20,724 bases of DNA from JAJZQH01 sp041658465 (GTDB lineage Bacteria; UBA10199; 2-02-FULL-44-16; JAAZCA01), in contig JBBAAC010000018.1 of assembly GCA_041658465.1 (NCBI GenBank), positions 1-20,724 on the forward strand. The letters run 5' to 3'. Positions 6,837 through 15,082 of this stretch are shown here, piece by piece. How positions within the stretch are numbered: position 1 is the stretch's first letter; each line of letters opens with the position of its first letter. The notes beneath the pieces were generated by a model. That model was not told the origin of the DNA. It saw only the letters and a program-made list of their open reading frames with translations, and did no database searches. Position numbers and translations under genes: made by a program.

Positions 6837-9107
6837 TTATTGCGGTATCGGCTTTAGCTTGACGATCACGGGATTGAATTCGTTTATAGAGAGAGAGATG
6901 TTGAGGTCCTGCGGCAGGTACCCCGCCTTCTCGATGCGGATGCGGTAGTTGCCGAGCGGCAGCTCGTGCAGGATCACGGGAGTCTGCTGCGCGACCGGCG
7001 TGTCGTTCACCACTACCTTCGCGCCCATGGGATCGGAGTAGACGTAGATCACCGAGCGGAACGGCGAGATCTTCTGGAAGAGGTCGTTCGCCTCGCGCTT
7101 CACGTTCTCGTCCTTGTTCTTGAGCATCACCTCTACGAGGAGGGGCAGGGCCTTGTCCACCTGCTGCTTGATCGCGTAGCAGTTCACGAGCCCGAGCATC
7201 GCCGGATATTTCTGATCCTCGCTCTGCCTCGCCTGCTCGAAGTAGCCCATGGCCCGGTCCACGTCGTTCATCTTGAAGTAGCACTGGCCCAACAGCAGGT
7301 TCGAGAGCGCCGTCTCGGATGGCGCGGGGTTCGAGGAAAGCGCTTGCGCAAGCTCGTTGATCGCCTCCTGATACATCTGCCTGTTCATCGAGAGCCTGGC
7401 GTTGTTGAGGTGCGCGCCGGCCACGGAGGTCTTGAGCGTGACGTTCGCCACGAACGGCATATTGATATCCACCTTCAGATCCTCTGCGTGCTCGAAATAC
7501 CCCTCCTTCTGCAATACCAGCCTATGCTCGCCGAGCGGGAAAGTTCCCTCGTAGGGCGTGCGGCCGACCGACTTGCCGTCGATGAAGACCTCAGCGTTGG
7601 ACGGATCCGATTTCACCTTCACCGGGAATATCTTGAGGTCCTCGTCCTTCACGTCGATCGTAAATGTAGGGCTGTCCTCCGCAACGTCGAACTCACGACG
7701 GAATATGATGTCCGACACAACCGTCGGCGACGTCTCGCCGAGCTGGCGCGAGCGCCGCAGTTCTACTATATAGTGACCGAAGGGGATATATATCGGCTTC
7801 TGCAGCACGATCTCCTTGAGCTTCGCGGTCTGCTCCGTAAACTTGTCGTAGGAGAACTTTCCCTCGAGATAGAACTCCGTATCGCGCGGCACCTGGTTGA
7901 TCTTGAGCATGCCGATGGGCCCGCGGAAGAGGACCGGGACGACGGAAGTGCCGACGTCCGCCTTGAAATCCACCTTCTGAGCGTATTGCTGGTTGATCTC
8001 TGGCATGACGAAGAGCGCCTCGGCCTGATTCGTCTTGCCCTGCTCCAGCTCCACGTTGACCCGAAGCGGCGTTACGCCGAGATCCTGGCCCTGGAACGAA
8101 ACCTTCGCGGGCATGGGGCTGGATGCGATGTCGAGGAAAATCGGCACCTTCTGCGCCGAAGTAGCCGCAGGCGGCACAGGCGGAACCTGCGGCGGCTGGC
8201 CGGGCTGAGGCGCTGCGGGCTGGGCGGGCTGCGGCGGCTGGCCCGCCACCGGAGGTACGGGCGGCGGGGCCGGCGGCGCTGTGCCCTCAGGTACCGCGGG
8301 CTGTGCAGCCTGAGTGCCCGCCGCTTCTTTTGCAGCGGCGAGCGTCTTTGCCGCAGCCTTTGCGGCTACCTTGTGCGTGCCGAAGAAGATGCGGTTGGCG
8401 AAATAACCGCCCGCGATTATCACCACGAGCAGGAGCGCTCCGACCATCATGAGCGTACGCTTCTCGATCTGCCGCTTGGGCACGGGCGCCTGCGGAATCT
8501 CTCCCTCCGCACCCTCCGCCAGCGGCTCCATATCTTGTCCCGGCTCCCGCTTGGCGGAGATATCCTCTTTCTCCATCCTCGCGGTGAGGCTGTCGGGAGG
8601 AGCTGAAACGAACACGGTCCTGTCCAGCATGGATTGTTCGGGCGGCAGCGCGAGTTCTTCTTCGCGAGAGGTGGGCTGGAGTATGAGCCTCAGCTGATAG
8701 ATCCCGGTCTTGATGATGTCCTTGTGTCCGATGACTACTGAATCGGTCAACTCCTTCGCGTTGACCATCGTCCCGTTCTTGCTGCCCAGGTCCTTTACCA
8801 TCCATCCCGAAGTGGACTTTGAGACTTCGGCATGCTGGCGGGAGACGCTCTGATCGTCCAGGCGTATCTCATTGCCCGGAGCGCGGCCGATGATATTTTC
8901 TCCGTCCTTGAGCGGAAAGCAGGTCCCGGTGCGGGGCCCTTCCAGTATGACGAGATACGGCGGGGGAGATTGCATCCGCTCGGGGGTCGCTTCCTCGCGC
9001 TCGCCCGTGTCGCGGATAACCGTCTTCTCGGCGCTGTCCGGGATCGAAGGCTCCAGAGGCCTCTCGGCCACCGCCTGTCCCGGTTTTTTGGATACTTGGT
9101 CGGCCAT
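6837..9107 (-). CDS. FHA - transmembrane - PEGA - TPR protein (SctD-like candidate)
   Basis: A 756-residue single-pass membrane protein. Residues 50-145 are an FHA domain with the phospho-threonine-binding marks G74-R75, S89-R-Q-H92 and N111-G112. An acidic linker follows, then one membrane helix (about 218-240), a Pro/Ala/Gln-rich spacer (265-318), a beta-rich region starting at 322, a PEGA domain (about 497-558, with DGKSVGRTP), two or three TPR helices pairs (about 565-680) and a final PEGA repeat (about 686-750, GNYRIRIEKAGY). The FHA would face the cytoplasm and the rest the periplasm. This architecture parallels SctD, the T3SS inner ring protein with an FHA-like cytoplasmic domain; with sctV nearby this is a reasonable inference. 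I chose the ATG at 9107; an in-frame ATG at 9161 lies inside the inverted repeat. Confidence 0.88.
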   Translation of the reverse strand: MADQVSKKPGQAVAERPLEPSIPDSAEKTVIRDTGEREEATPERMQSPPPYLVILEGPRTGTCFPLKDGENIIGRAPGNEIRLDDQSVSRQHAEVSKSTSGWMVKDLGSKNGTMVNAKELTDSVVIGHKDIIKTGIYQLRLILQPTSREEELALPPEQSMLDRTVFVSAPPDSLTARMEKEDISAKREPGQDMEPLAEGAEGEIPQAPVPKRQIEKRTLMMVGALLLVVIIAGGYFANRIFFGTHKVAAKAAAKTLAAAKEAAGTQAAQPAVPEGTAPPAPPPVPPVAGQPPQPAQPAAPQPGQPPQVPPVPPAATSAQKVPIFLDIASSPMPAKVSFQGQDLGVTPLRVNVELEQGKTNQAEALFVMPEINQQYAQKVDFKADVGTSVVPVLFRGPIGMLKINQVPRDTEFYLEGKFSYDKFTEQTAKLKEIVLQKPIYIPFGHYIVELRRSRQLGETSPTVVSDIIFRREFDVAEDSPTFTIDVKDEDLKIFPVKVKSDPSNAEVFIDGKSVGRTPYEGTFPLGEHRLVLQKEGYFEHAEDLKVDINMPFVANVTLKTSVAGAHLNNARLSMNRQMYQEAINELAQALSSNPAPSETALSNLLLGQCYFKMNDVDRAMGYFEQARQSEDQKYPAMLGLVNCYAIKQQVDKALPLLVEVMLKNKDENVKREANDLFQKISPFRSVIYVYSDPMGAKVVVNDTPVAQQTPVILHELPLGNYRIRIEKAGYLPQDLNISLSINEFNPVIVKLKPIPQ

Positions 9108-9152
9108 GTTTTCTAGCTGAATACCATATCGGAAGCCCTGCGTAAAGCGTCC

Positions 9153-9333
9153 GGGCCGCATTTCTCACAAGGTATCGTAGCGAGGCGGCGGAGAAGCCAG
9201 TGGATACAAGGAGCGCGAAGGAAAAAGCGCGGAGGCGTAGCCAAAGCTACGTCGAGCACTTTTTTCGAGCGCGACGCCGTAGACGCTGACTTATCCGCCG
9301 CCGCAGTAGATACCTTGGTGAGAAATGCGGCCC
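9153..9333. repeat. 181-bp inverted repeat in a divergent intergenic region
   Basis: The ends are perfect 16-bp inverted repeats, GGGCCGCATTTCTCAC at 9153-9168 and its complement at 9318-9333. Pairing continues inward through AAGGTATC (9169-9176 with 9309-9316, one bulged base at 9317), through GGCGGCGGA near 9184-9192 with 9293-9301, is partial in the middle, and closes in a perfect small hairpin CGTAGC-caaa-GCTACG at 9236-9251. It occupies most of the 275-bp gap between the divergent FHA-PEGA and TolB/TPR genes. It could be a miniature transposable element, a REP/BIME-like repeat or a structured RNA. No target-site duplication was apparent to me at the ends (ccg.../...agg). Confidence 0.85.
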
Positions 9334-9382
9334 AGGACATAGAGCTTGATTTTATCGAGGGAAATAGCAATATTCTAAATCC

Positions 9383-10504
9383 ATGTTGGCAACCATGTCA
9401 CACTCACGCACGAACGCGTTTCGATTCTGCCTCCTATTGCTTAGCTTCGTCCTCAGCCTCAACCTTTTATCCGTTCGCCAGGCCTCTGCGGGAAGCTGTG
9501 TCAACTGGCCCAAGGCCATGGCGCAAAGCGAGATCGCGCGCATGCCTGCCGAAGGAAAGATCGTGCTCGTAGAGCCGTTCACCGACTTCGCCAAGCTGAG
9601 CGGCGACGAATGGCTCGTGCAGGGGCTCAGGGATTATGTCGCGGATCTCCTGCGCACGTCGGGCAACCTCCGCGTGCTCGCCGGCCAGTCAGCGGTTCAC
9701 GGGGGGCTGTCGGGCTCGGCGGATTTCAAGGTCAGCGGCACGTTCCAGCATATCGGCGACAGGATGCGCATCTTCATAAGAGTCCTGGACGCCAGGACCG
9801 GGCAACTGCTGGCGCAGCCCGACGCATCATTCGTCTACCCGGAGAATCAGGAATTCTTCTTCAAGACCGCGGAGGCGGTGAAGACAGCGATGCAGGTCAT
9901 GAAGGCGGAGCCGGACTCCACCCGCTTCGATGCGGTGAAAAGCGCAACCAATTCGACGCGTGCGTATGAAAACTTCGCCAAGGGACGTCAGGCGCTCGAG
10001 ACCTGTCAGGCGGACAAGGTAAACGTGGCATCCATGCTCTTCACGGAGGTGAAGCGAATCGATTACAGGTCGCCGCTCGGATACGAAGGGCTCATCGCGC
10101 TCTACTCATTCCTCGCGCTCCAGAAGAAGTCCCGCGGCGAGGGCTACTCGAGCGAGATGCAGAAGGCTGAGAGCGAGTACGTGCAGATGCAGAAGCTCAC
10201 GAAGCCCGGCAACCTCGTGTTCGCATATATCCCGAAGAAACCGACCAGAAAAGATACCGGTGCGACAAAGCTCGACAACCGCTTCCTCGCCGGTGAGGCC
10301 GCTTACAACGAAAGCCTGGCTGCCGCGCAGTCGGGCGACATGAAGGCCGCCGCCGAGGCCATGCGCCGCGCGACACAGCTCGTGCCCGAGGACGCGCTCG
10401 CCTGGTATCAGCTCTCGAAGATAGAATCGAATCTCGGCAACGCGCAGGGGTCGCAGGATGCCTTGCAGAAGGCGTATTCTTATAACAGCTGTGTGGAGAA
10501 ATGA
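9383..10504 (+). CDS. Periplasmic TolB/FlgO-like protein with C-terminal TPR
   Basis: A 373-residue exported protein. Residues 1-36 are a signal peptide ending in ASA. Residues about 55-175 follow the pattern of the TolB-like/FlgO N-terminal domain: a strand motif (KIVLVEPF), helices with GLRDYVADLLRTSG, a VSGTFQHIGDRMRIFIRVLDA strand pair split over 112-132, and an ARTGQLLA turn. The C-terminal 80 residues hold two TPR-like helix pairs (LAGEAAYNESLAAAQSGD and the following repeat). No lipobox cysteine is present, so it should be soluble in the periplasm. An alternative ATG at 9395 is possible; neither has a clear ribosome binding site. It is the first of three plus-strand genes, 30 bp before the TPR gene. 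Role probably structural or assembly-related. Confidence 0.85.
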   Translation: MLATMSHSRTNAFRFCLLLLSFVLSLNLLSVRQASAGSCVNWPKAMAQSEIARMPAEGKIVLVEPFTDFAKLSGDEWLVQGLRDYVADLLRTSGNLRVLAGQSAVHGGLSGSADFKVSGTFQHIGDRMRIFIRVLDARTGQLLAQPDASFVYPENQEFFFKTAEAVKTAMQVMKAEPDSTRFDAVKSATNSTRAYENFAKGRQALETCQADKVNVASMLFTEVKRIDYRSPLGYEGLIALYSFLALQKKSRGEGYSSEMQKAESEYVQMQKLTKPGNLVFAYIPKKPTRKDTGATKLDNRFLAGEAAYNESLAAAQSGDMKAAAEAMRRATQLVPEDALAWYQLSKIESNLGNAQGSQDALQKAYSYNSCVEK

Positions 10505-10534
10505 TTTTTTCTCCCCCTTTGTTCGGAGACATCA

Positions 10535-11749
10535 ATGTCTAGACGGCGGTTCTTCTTTATTATCGTCCTATTCCTGTTTGTAGCGCTCTTGTCGGCTTCC
10601 ACCTCGTTCGCCAAGAAGAAGATCACGATGCCCACGGCGCGCGCCGTCTACCACAACAACCAGGGCGTGAGCTTCCTCAACAAGAACGACCTGGAGCGTG
10701 CCGAGCAGGAGTTCAAGACGGCCATCGAGCTCTCCCCTGAATACGTGGAGGCCTACAACAACCTCGGCATCATCTATCGCAAGCAGGGAAAGAACGCGGA
10801 GGCGATAGCGCAGTTCCAAAAGGCGATAGACCTCGACAAGGATTACGCCGCCGCTTACAGCCACATGGGAGCCGTGTATCTCGCCATGGGACAAGTGGAC
10901 GAGGCGATCAAAGTGATGAAGAAGGGGCTCAAAAAGGACAGCACCATCGCGGACATGCACTACAACCTCGGGCTCGCCTACGCCGAAAAGAACAAGCAGA
11001 GCAAGGACAAGGACTACATCCCGCTGGCCCTGCAGGAGCTGGTGCGCGCTACCGAGCTCGACCCGAACCTGACGCACGCGCACGAGGTGCTGGCGCAGCT
11101 TTATCAGCAGACCGGCGAATACGAACGCGCCGGAATCCGCCAGAGGCTGGCGCTGGCGGACAAGCCGCAGGCGGTGGATCAATGGGTGAAGATGGGCGAG
11201 CTCTCGCTGGAGAAGAACGAACCGCAGAAGGCGCTCAACGCCTTCCAGAAAGCCCTGGAGATCAATCCGGAATACGCGCCGGCCCACATGGCGCTGGGGC
11301 TCTATTACATCGGCCAGGGTGAGACGCAGTCGGCCGCCACGGAGCTAAAGAGCGTGATCGCGCTTGAGCCCAACAACGAGCTGGCGTGGTTCCGCCTCGG
11401 CACCGTCTATCTCGCGAGCGGCAGCCTGGGGGAGGCCGTAAAGGCCCTCACTAAGGCGAAGGAGATCAACCCGAACTTCGGCGACGCGTCTTTCAATTTG
11501 GGCTTGACTTATCTCAAGCAGAACCAAAGAGTTTCCGCCGAGAAGGAATGGGAGTACACGATCACCGTGGATCCAAAACACCCGCGCGCGCTTTTTAACC
11601 TGGCGAACATGTACAGGCAGGACGGCCGGATCGACGAGGCGATACAACTCTATTGTCGCTTTGCCTCGGCTGCGGGGGAGGCATTTCCCGCCGAGACCGC
11701 GACAGCGCAGCAGCTAATTAAATCGAGCGACGTAAAATGCCGGAACTGA
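10535..11749 (+). CDS. Exported TPR-repeat protein
   Basis: A 404-residue protein with a signal peptide (1-26, cleavage likely after SFA) and about nine tandem tetratricopeptide repeats covering residues 36-385. Typical repeat features are the spaced small and aromatic residues, for example AYNNLGIIYRKQGKNAEAI and the closely similar following unit, most ending in a Pro at the repeat boundary (ELSPEY, EINPEY, ELDPNL). TPR stacks bind other proteins and often help assemble envelope complexes, such as the pilotin/secretin system or type IV pili. The ATG has GGAGA with a 5-base spacer. Its last 13 bases overlap the start of the double-FHA gene, so the two are probably coexpressed. No enzymatic motif is visible. 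Confidence 0.9.
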   Translation: MSRRRFFFIIVLFLFVALLSASTSFAKKKITMPTARAVYHNNQGVSFLNKNDLERAEQEFKTAIELSPEYVEAYNNLGIIYRKQGKNAEAIAQFQKAIDLDKDYAAAYSHMGAVYLAMGQVDEAIKVMKKGLKKDSTIADMHYNLGLAYAEKNKQSKDKDYIPLALQELVRATELDPNLTHAHEVLAQLYQQTGEYERAGIRQRLALADKPQAVDQWVKMGELSLEKNEPQKALNAFQKALEINPEYAPAHMALGLYYIGQGETQSAATELKSVIALEPNNELAWFRLGTVYLASGSLGEAVKALTKAKEINPNFGDASFNLGLTYLKQNQRVSAEKEWEYTITVDPKHPRALFNLANMYRQDGRIDEAIQLYCRFASAAGEAFPAETATAQQLIKSSDVKCRN

Positions 11750-12774
11750 TCATACAGGAGCGAGGTCGCGCTGAACCCTTCGTGCACTCATGCGCGGAGG
11801 AGATCATCTCGATCGGCCGCCATGACTCGAGCACGATCCAGCTCAAGGGCAGGGGCGTGTCTCGCCAACACGCGAAGGTCCTCGTTGACGGCGATAACTG
11901 CTTCATCATCGACCTCAAGAGCGGCAACGGCACCTTCCTCAATGGTATGAAGCTGGCTCCAGAGGAGAAGAACCTGCTGCGGCCCGGCGACCTCATCACC
12001 ATCGACACATACGACATCCGGTTTCACGCGGGCAGCTACGAGCACAATCAGCTCGCGATTGAGGAGACTACCGACAGCGACATCCTAGAGGTGAAGCTGC
12101 TCAAGAAAGTCCTGACCGCCCTCGACAAGGAGACCGTACCGTCCCTCGAAGTGCTCAACGGATCCGCTGAAGGAAAGAGGCTCTACCTCACCGACGAGCT
12201 CAACGAGTTCGTGATCGGCAGGGATCCGGATTGCGAATTTCCGATCAACGAGTACGTGATCTCGCGACGGCATGCGCAGATCATAAAGCGATGGGGCGGC
12301 ATAGCCATCCGCGACCTCGAGAGCAAGAACGGCACGTTCTTAAACAACCGCCGCGTGGTGGAGGAATACCTGCACGACGGCGATCGCATCGCACTGGGAA
12401 CGATCGTCTGCCTCTTCAGGAATCCGCAGGAGATTAACCTAGCTCATCTGGAGGACATCAGACCAAAGACGCGACCGGCGCCGGTTTCGCCGCAGGAGAT
12501 ACCCGGACTCGAAGAAGAACCGGCCCCTGCGCAGGCAGAGGAGGCCCAGCGCGAAGAGGCAGCGGAGACGGCGGAGGAAACCCCGGAGCAGGGCGAAGGA
12601 GAGGCCCTCGAGCAGTGGGAACAGCTGGAGCAGGTGCAGCAAGGCTATCCAACGCCGCAGTCGCATGTGGAGGCAATCAAGAGGCTGACGCCGATCGAGA
12701 TCGGCATGATAGGGTTGGGCGGGCTCGTGCTGATCTTCGCACTCATAACGATTGTAAATCTGCTGTTTTCATAA
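11737..12774 (+). CDS. Double-FHA, C-terminally anchored membrane protein
   Basis: A 345-residue protein with two FHA domains that would bind phospho-threonine peptides in the cytoplasm. FHA1 (about 3-100) shows G27-R28, S42-R-Q-H45 and N64-G65; FHA2 (about 137-228) shows G161-R162, S176-R-R-H179 and N198-G199, so both binding sites look intact. A long acidic, Glu/Ala/Pro-rich linker (240-310) leads to one hydrophobic helix at 321-343 that ends two residues before the C terminus, a tail-anchored layout with the FHA pair in the cytoplasm. It begins inside the end of the TPR gene (13-base overlap) and closes the plus-strand operon. It may bring phosphorylated partners to the membrane, next to the FHA-PEGA protein; this partner choice is inferred. 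Confidence 0.92.
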   Translation: MPELIIQERGRAEPFVHSCAEEIISIGRHDSSTIQLKGRGVSRQHAKVLVDGDNCFIIDLKSGNGTFLNGMKLAPEEKNLLRPGDLITIDTYDIRFHAGSYEHNQLAIEETTDSDILEVKLLKKVLTALDKETVPSLEVLNGSAEGKRLYLTDELNEFVIGRDPDCEFPINEYVISRRHAQIIKRWGGIAIRDLESKNGTFLNNRRVVEEYLHDGDRIALGTIVCLFRNPQEINLAHLEDIRPKTRPAPVSPQEIPGLEEEPAPAQAEEAQREEAAETAEETPEQGEGEALEQWEQLEQVQQGYPTPQSHVEAIKRLTPIEIGMIGLGGLVLIFALITIVNLLFS

Positions 12775-12775
12775 A

Positions 12776-12792
12776 CGCCAGCAGGGCTGGCG
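12776..12792. terminator. GC-rich hairpin between convergent genes
   Basis: A perfect 7-bp stem CGCCAGC with its complement and a 3-base loop (agg) starts one base after the double-FHA stop codon and lies about 40 bp beyond the sctV stop on the other strand. On the minus strand TTTATG follows, on the plus strand an ATTTTTA stretch begins about 18 bases after the stem. The lack of a proper U-tract on either side makes it a weak intrinsic terminator, but its place between convergent genes fits bidirectional termination. Confidence 0.45.
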
Positions 12793-12830
12793 CTTCCATG
12801 CGGGATTTTTACTAATCACCAATCACTGAC

Positions 12831-14069
12831 TCAGGCCATCGCAGCCTGCAGTACCTCCTCAGGCAGCCCCACTCGCGCGATCGGCTGGATGCGCAGGTTC
12901 TCGGAGAGTTCCTGATACGAGAGGACCGAGAGCTGCGGGAACTCCAGCTCGACTATCTTTCTGAAATAACGCCTGATCTCCGCCGTGGTAAGTATCACCG
13001 GCGGCCTTGCCCCCGGCGGGAACGGATGCGAGGCGATCTCCTTGCCCACCGCCTCGATGATCTCCTGCGTGATCTCGGGCTCGAGCGCCAGGTAGTTGCC
13101 CTTCTCGGTCCGGCGGATCGCGTTCTTCACCAGGTCCTCTATCTCCGGATCCAGCAGGTAGACGGCGAGGGTGTTCTGCGCGCCCGCATATTTGTGCGTG
13201 ATGTAACGACGCATGCCCGCGCGCACGTGCTCCGTGAGCGTCAGGGTGTCGCGCTCGATCTCACCCCACTGCGCCAGCGTAGCGAAGATCGTCTTGAGGT
13301 CGCGGATCGCCACGTCTTCCTGCACGAGCCGCTGGAAAATTTCCGATAGCTGCATGAGAGTGATGACCTTAGGGATAAGCTCCTTGACGAGCGCGGGATG
13401 GCTCTTCTCCAGCTCGGTGAGCATCGTCTGGATCTCCTGCAGGCCAAGGAACTCGTGCGCATGACGGCGTAGCACGTACGAGAGATGCAGGATCATATAC
13501 TCCGCGATGTCCCACATGCGGAAACCGGCCTGCTGCGCCACCTCGCGATGCTCCTGCGATATCCACGTGACCACGGACCCGTCGATCGGATGTATCGTTT
13601 CGGTGCCGCTTATATTGAAGAGCTGCAGCTGCTCCAGCGGCTCGCCCACGAGGATGTGCCCGTGCATCACCTTGCCCTGCGCCACAGGCACCTCGTTTAT
13701 GTTGATGACGTACGCCTCCGGCTCCATGTCCACGGTCTGCCCGCGCACCTGGATGCCGGGGAAATTTACGCCGAGCTCGTAGTAGAGGCCGTGGCGCAAA
13801 AGCGGGATGAGCTCGTTGATGAAGCGGCCTCCGTCCTGCGAGTCGTCGACGAACGGGATGATCGCCGAGCCCACCTCCAGCGAGATAGGCGACGGCATGA
13901 TGAACGGCAGCACGTCGCCGTGCTTTCGCACCGCCTTCTTCACCGCATCCTGCTTCGGTTGATCCATGATCTGCTGGACCACCTTCTGCTTGGACTTGAT
14001 GAGATACGCGGCGACGCCGCCCACGACGACGCCCATTATGATGAACGGGATCTTGGGCAGCCCCGGCAC
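12831..14069 (-). CDS. sctV: SctV, C-terminal fragment (TM8 and cytoplasmic domain)
   Basis: This frame encodes the second part of the T3SS export-gate protein: the last membrane helix (about 9-23), then the cytoplasmic domain that forms the nonameric ring binding chaperones and export substrates. Family marks include PGLPKIPF at the start, GVNFPGIQVRG, EVPVAQGK and the segment LGLQEIQTMLTELEKSHPALV split over about 209-230, followed by LIPKVITL and VAIRDLKTIFATLAQW. The frame opens at GTG 14069, which overlaps the stop of the N-terminal fragment by one base (TAGTG). No ribosome binding site precedes it, so it is best read as the downstream half of one frameshifted gene. With one added base the joined product would be about 723 residues, a normal SctV length. 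Confidence 0.9.
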   Translation of the reverse strand: MPGLPKIPFIIMGVVVGGVAAYLIKSKQKVVQQIMDQPKQDAVKKAVRKHGDVLPFIMPSPISLEVGSAIIPFVDDSQDGGRFINELIPLLRHGLYYELGVNFPGIQVRGQTVDMEPEAYVININEVPVAQGKVMHGHILVGEPLEQLQLFNISGTETIHPIDGSVVTWISQEHREVAQQAGFRMWDIAEYMILHLSYVLRRHAHEFLGLQEIQTMLTELEKSHPALVKELIPKVITLMQLSEIFQRLVQEDVAIRDLKTIFATLAQWGEIERDTLTLTEHVRAGMRRYITHKYAGAQNTLAVYLLDPEIEDLVKNAIRRTEKGNYLALEPEITQEIIEAVGKEIASHPFPPGARPPVILTTAEIRRYFRKIVELEFPQLSVLSYQELSENLRIQPIARVGLPEEVLQAAMA

Positions 14070-15001
14070 TATGGCGAGAGGCCCAGGATCACGGCCGCGA
14101 TAATCAGCGCCTTTGGATAAGCAGTCACCTGCGTGATGATGTCGCGGCCGAGATTCGACCCCTCGCTCTCGGAGGCGACGCGCGTTACCACGATGCCTGA
14201 AGAGACGGAGATGATGAGCGCGGGGAGCTGCTGCACCAGCCCGTCGCCGATCGTGAGCAGCGAGTAGACCTGGATAGCGTCCTGGAAGGTCATGCCGCGG
14301 ATCGCCACGCCTATGATGAAACCGCCGATGATGTTGATGAGGCAGATCACCATGCCGGCGATCGCGTCTCCCTTCACGAACTTCATCGCGCCGTCCATGG
14401 CTCCGTACAGCTGGCTCTCGCGGTGGAGCGTTGAGCGGCGCTCGATCGCCTGCTCCATGTTGATGATGCCAGCGCGCAGGTCGGCATCGATCGACATCTG
14501 CTTGCCCGGCATCGCATCCAGGGTGAAGCGCGCCCCGACTTCCGACACGCGCTCGGCGCCCTTCGCGATGACGATGAAGTTGACGAGGGTTATGATGACG
14601 AAGAGCACCCCGCCCACCACGTAGTTGCCCTGCACGACGAACGTGCCGAAGGCGCGCACCACTTCTCCGGCGTCGCCCTGCGAGAGGATGAGCCTCGTTG
14701 TGGAGATGTTGAGCGACAGTCGGTACAGCGTGGCTATCAGCAGTATCGTGGGGAAGGAGGCGATCTTGAGCGCGTCGCTGATGTAGAGGGCAACCAGGAT
14801 GATGATCACCGCCATGGTGAGCTGGATGGTGAGCAGGATGTCGAGCAGCCAGGTAGGCAGCGGGATGACGATCATCGCCACGACGGCGATGACCAGCACC
14901 GCGAGCATGATGTCGCTGTACCTTGTGAGAAGCTCGTTGAAATTGCCGAGCTGAGGCCCCTCTGCCGGGGCAGCTGCCGCAGCTGGCGGTTTGCTGGCCA
15001 T
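14069..15001 (-). CDS. sctV: SctV, N-terminal membrane domain fragment
   Basis: The first 310 residues of a non-flagellar type III secretion export-gate protein (FHIPEP family). Membrane helices lie near 31-49, 52-72, 123-146, 213-232, 250-273 and 298-309. Signature segments are RLSLNISTTRLIL (94-106), the cytoplasmic loop with LDAMPGKQMSIDADLRAG (161-178), RESQLYGAMDGAMKFVKGDA (194-213) and GDGLVQQLPALIIS (252-265). RESQLYG points to SctV; flagellar FlhA usually has a shorter EADFYG-type segment. The ATG has AGGGGG about 11 bases upstream and a good promoter further up. The frame stops with TAG inside the loop before helix 8, at GLSP, where related proteins continue with IVPGLP. That continuation is present in another frame directly after the stop. 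Confidence 0.93.
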   Translation of the reverse strand: MASKPPAAAAAPAEGPQLGNFNELLTRYSDIMLAVLVIAVVAMIVIPLPTWLLDILLTIQLTMAVIIILVALYISDALKIASFPTILLIATLYRLSLNISTTRLILSQGDAGEVVRAFGTFVVQGNYVVGGVLFVIITLVNFIVIAKGAERVSEVGARFTLDAMPGKQMSIDADLRAGIINMEQAIERRSTLHRESQLYGAMDGAMKFVKGDAIAGMVICLINIIGGFIIGVAIRGMTFQDAIQVYSLLTIGDGLVQQLPALIISVSSGIVVTRVASESEGSNLGRDIITQVTAYPKALIIAAVILGLSP

Positions 15002-15038
15002 GTTCGTCTAACCCCCTGTACCAACTATAACATAAGGG

Positions 15039-15067
15039 ATTCTACCATACGGGCAGGGGCGCGCCAA
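15039..15067 (-). promoter_or_regulatory. Likely sigma-70 promoter of sctV
   Basis: On the minus strand TTGGCG (15062-15067) and TAGAAT (15039-15044) are separated by 17 bases. They match 4 of 6 and 5 of 6 consensus bases. Transcription would begin near 15032, giving a leader of about 30 bases that includes the AGGGGG ribosome binding site. It suggests that sctV is transcribed separately from the upstream secreted-protein gene. Confidence 0.5.
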
Positions 15068-15082
15068 ACGGGAAATCGCCCT

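Noticed and set aside
6966..8606. 546-codon plus-strand open frame opposite the FHA-PEGA gene
   Set aside because: Its composition (very rich in Arg, Leu, His) and lack of any domain or ribosome binding site mark it as the reverse-strand shadow of a GC-rich coding sequence that has clear FHA and PEGA domains on the minus strand.
9113..9370. 85-codon minus-strand open frame over the inverted repeat
   Set aside because: It is made almost entirely of the repeat arms, has no ribosome binding site and no recognisable protein features.
9346..9376. TTGATT and TATTCT as promoter of the TolB/TPR operon
   Set aside because: The 19-base spacer is long and the -10 would lie only 6 bases before the first ATG, so it fits only if translation starts at 9395 or the transcript is leaderless.
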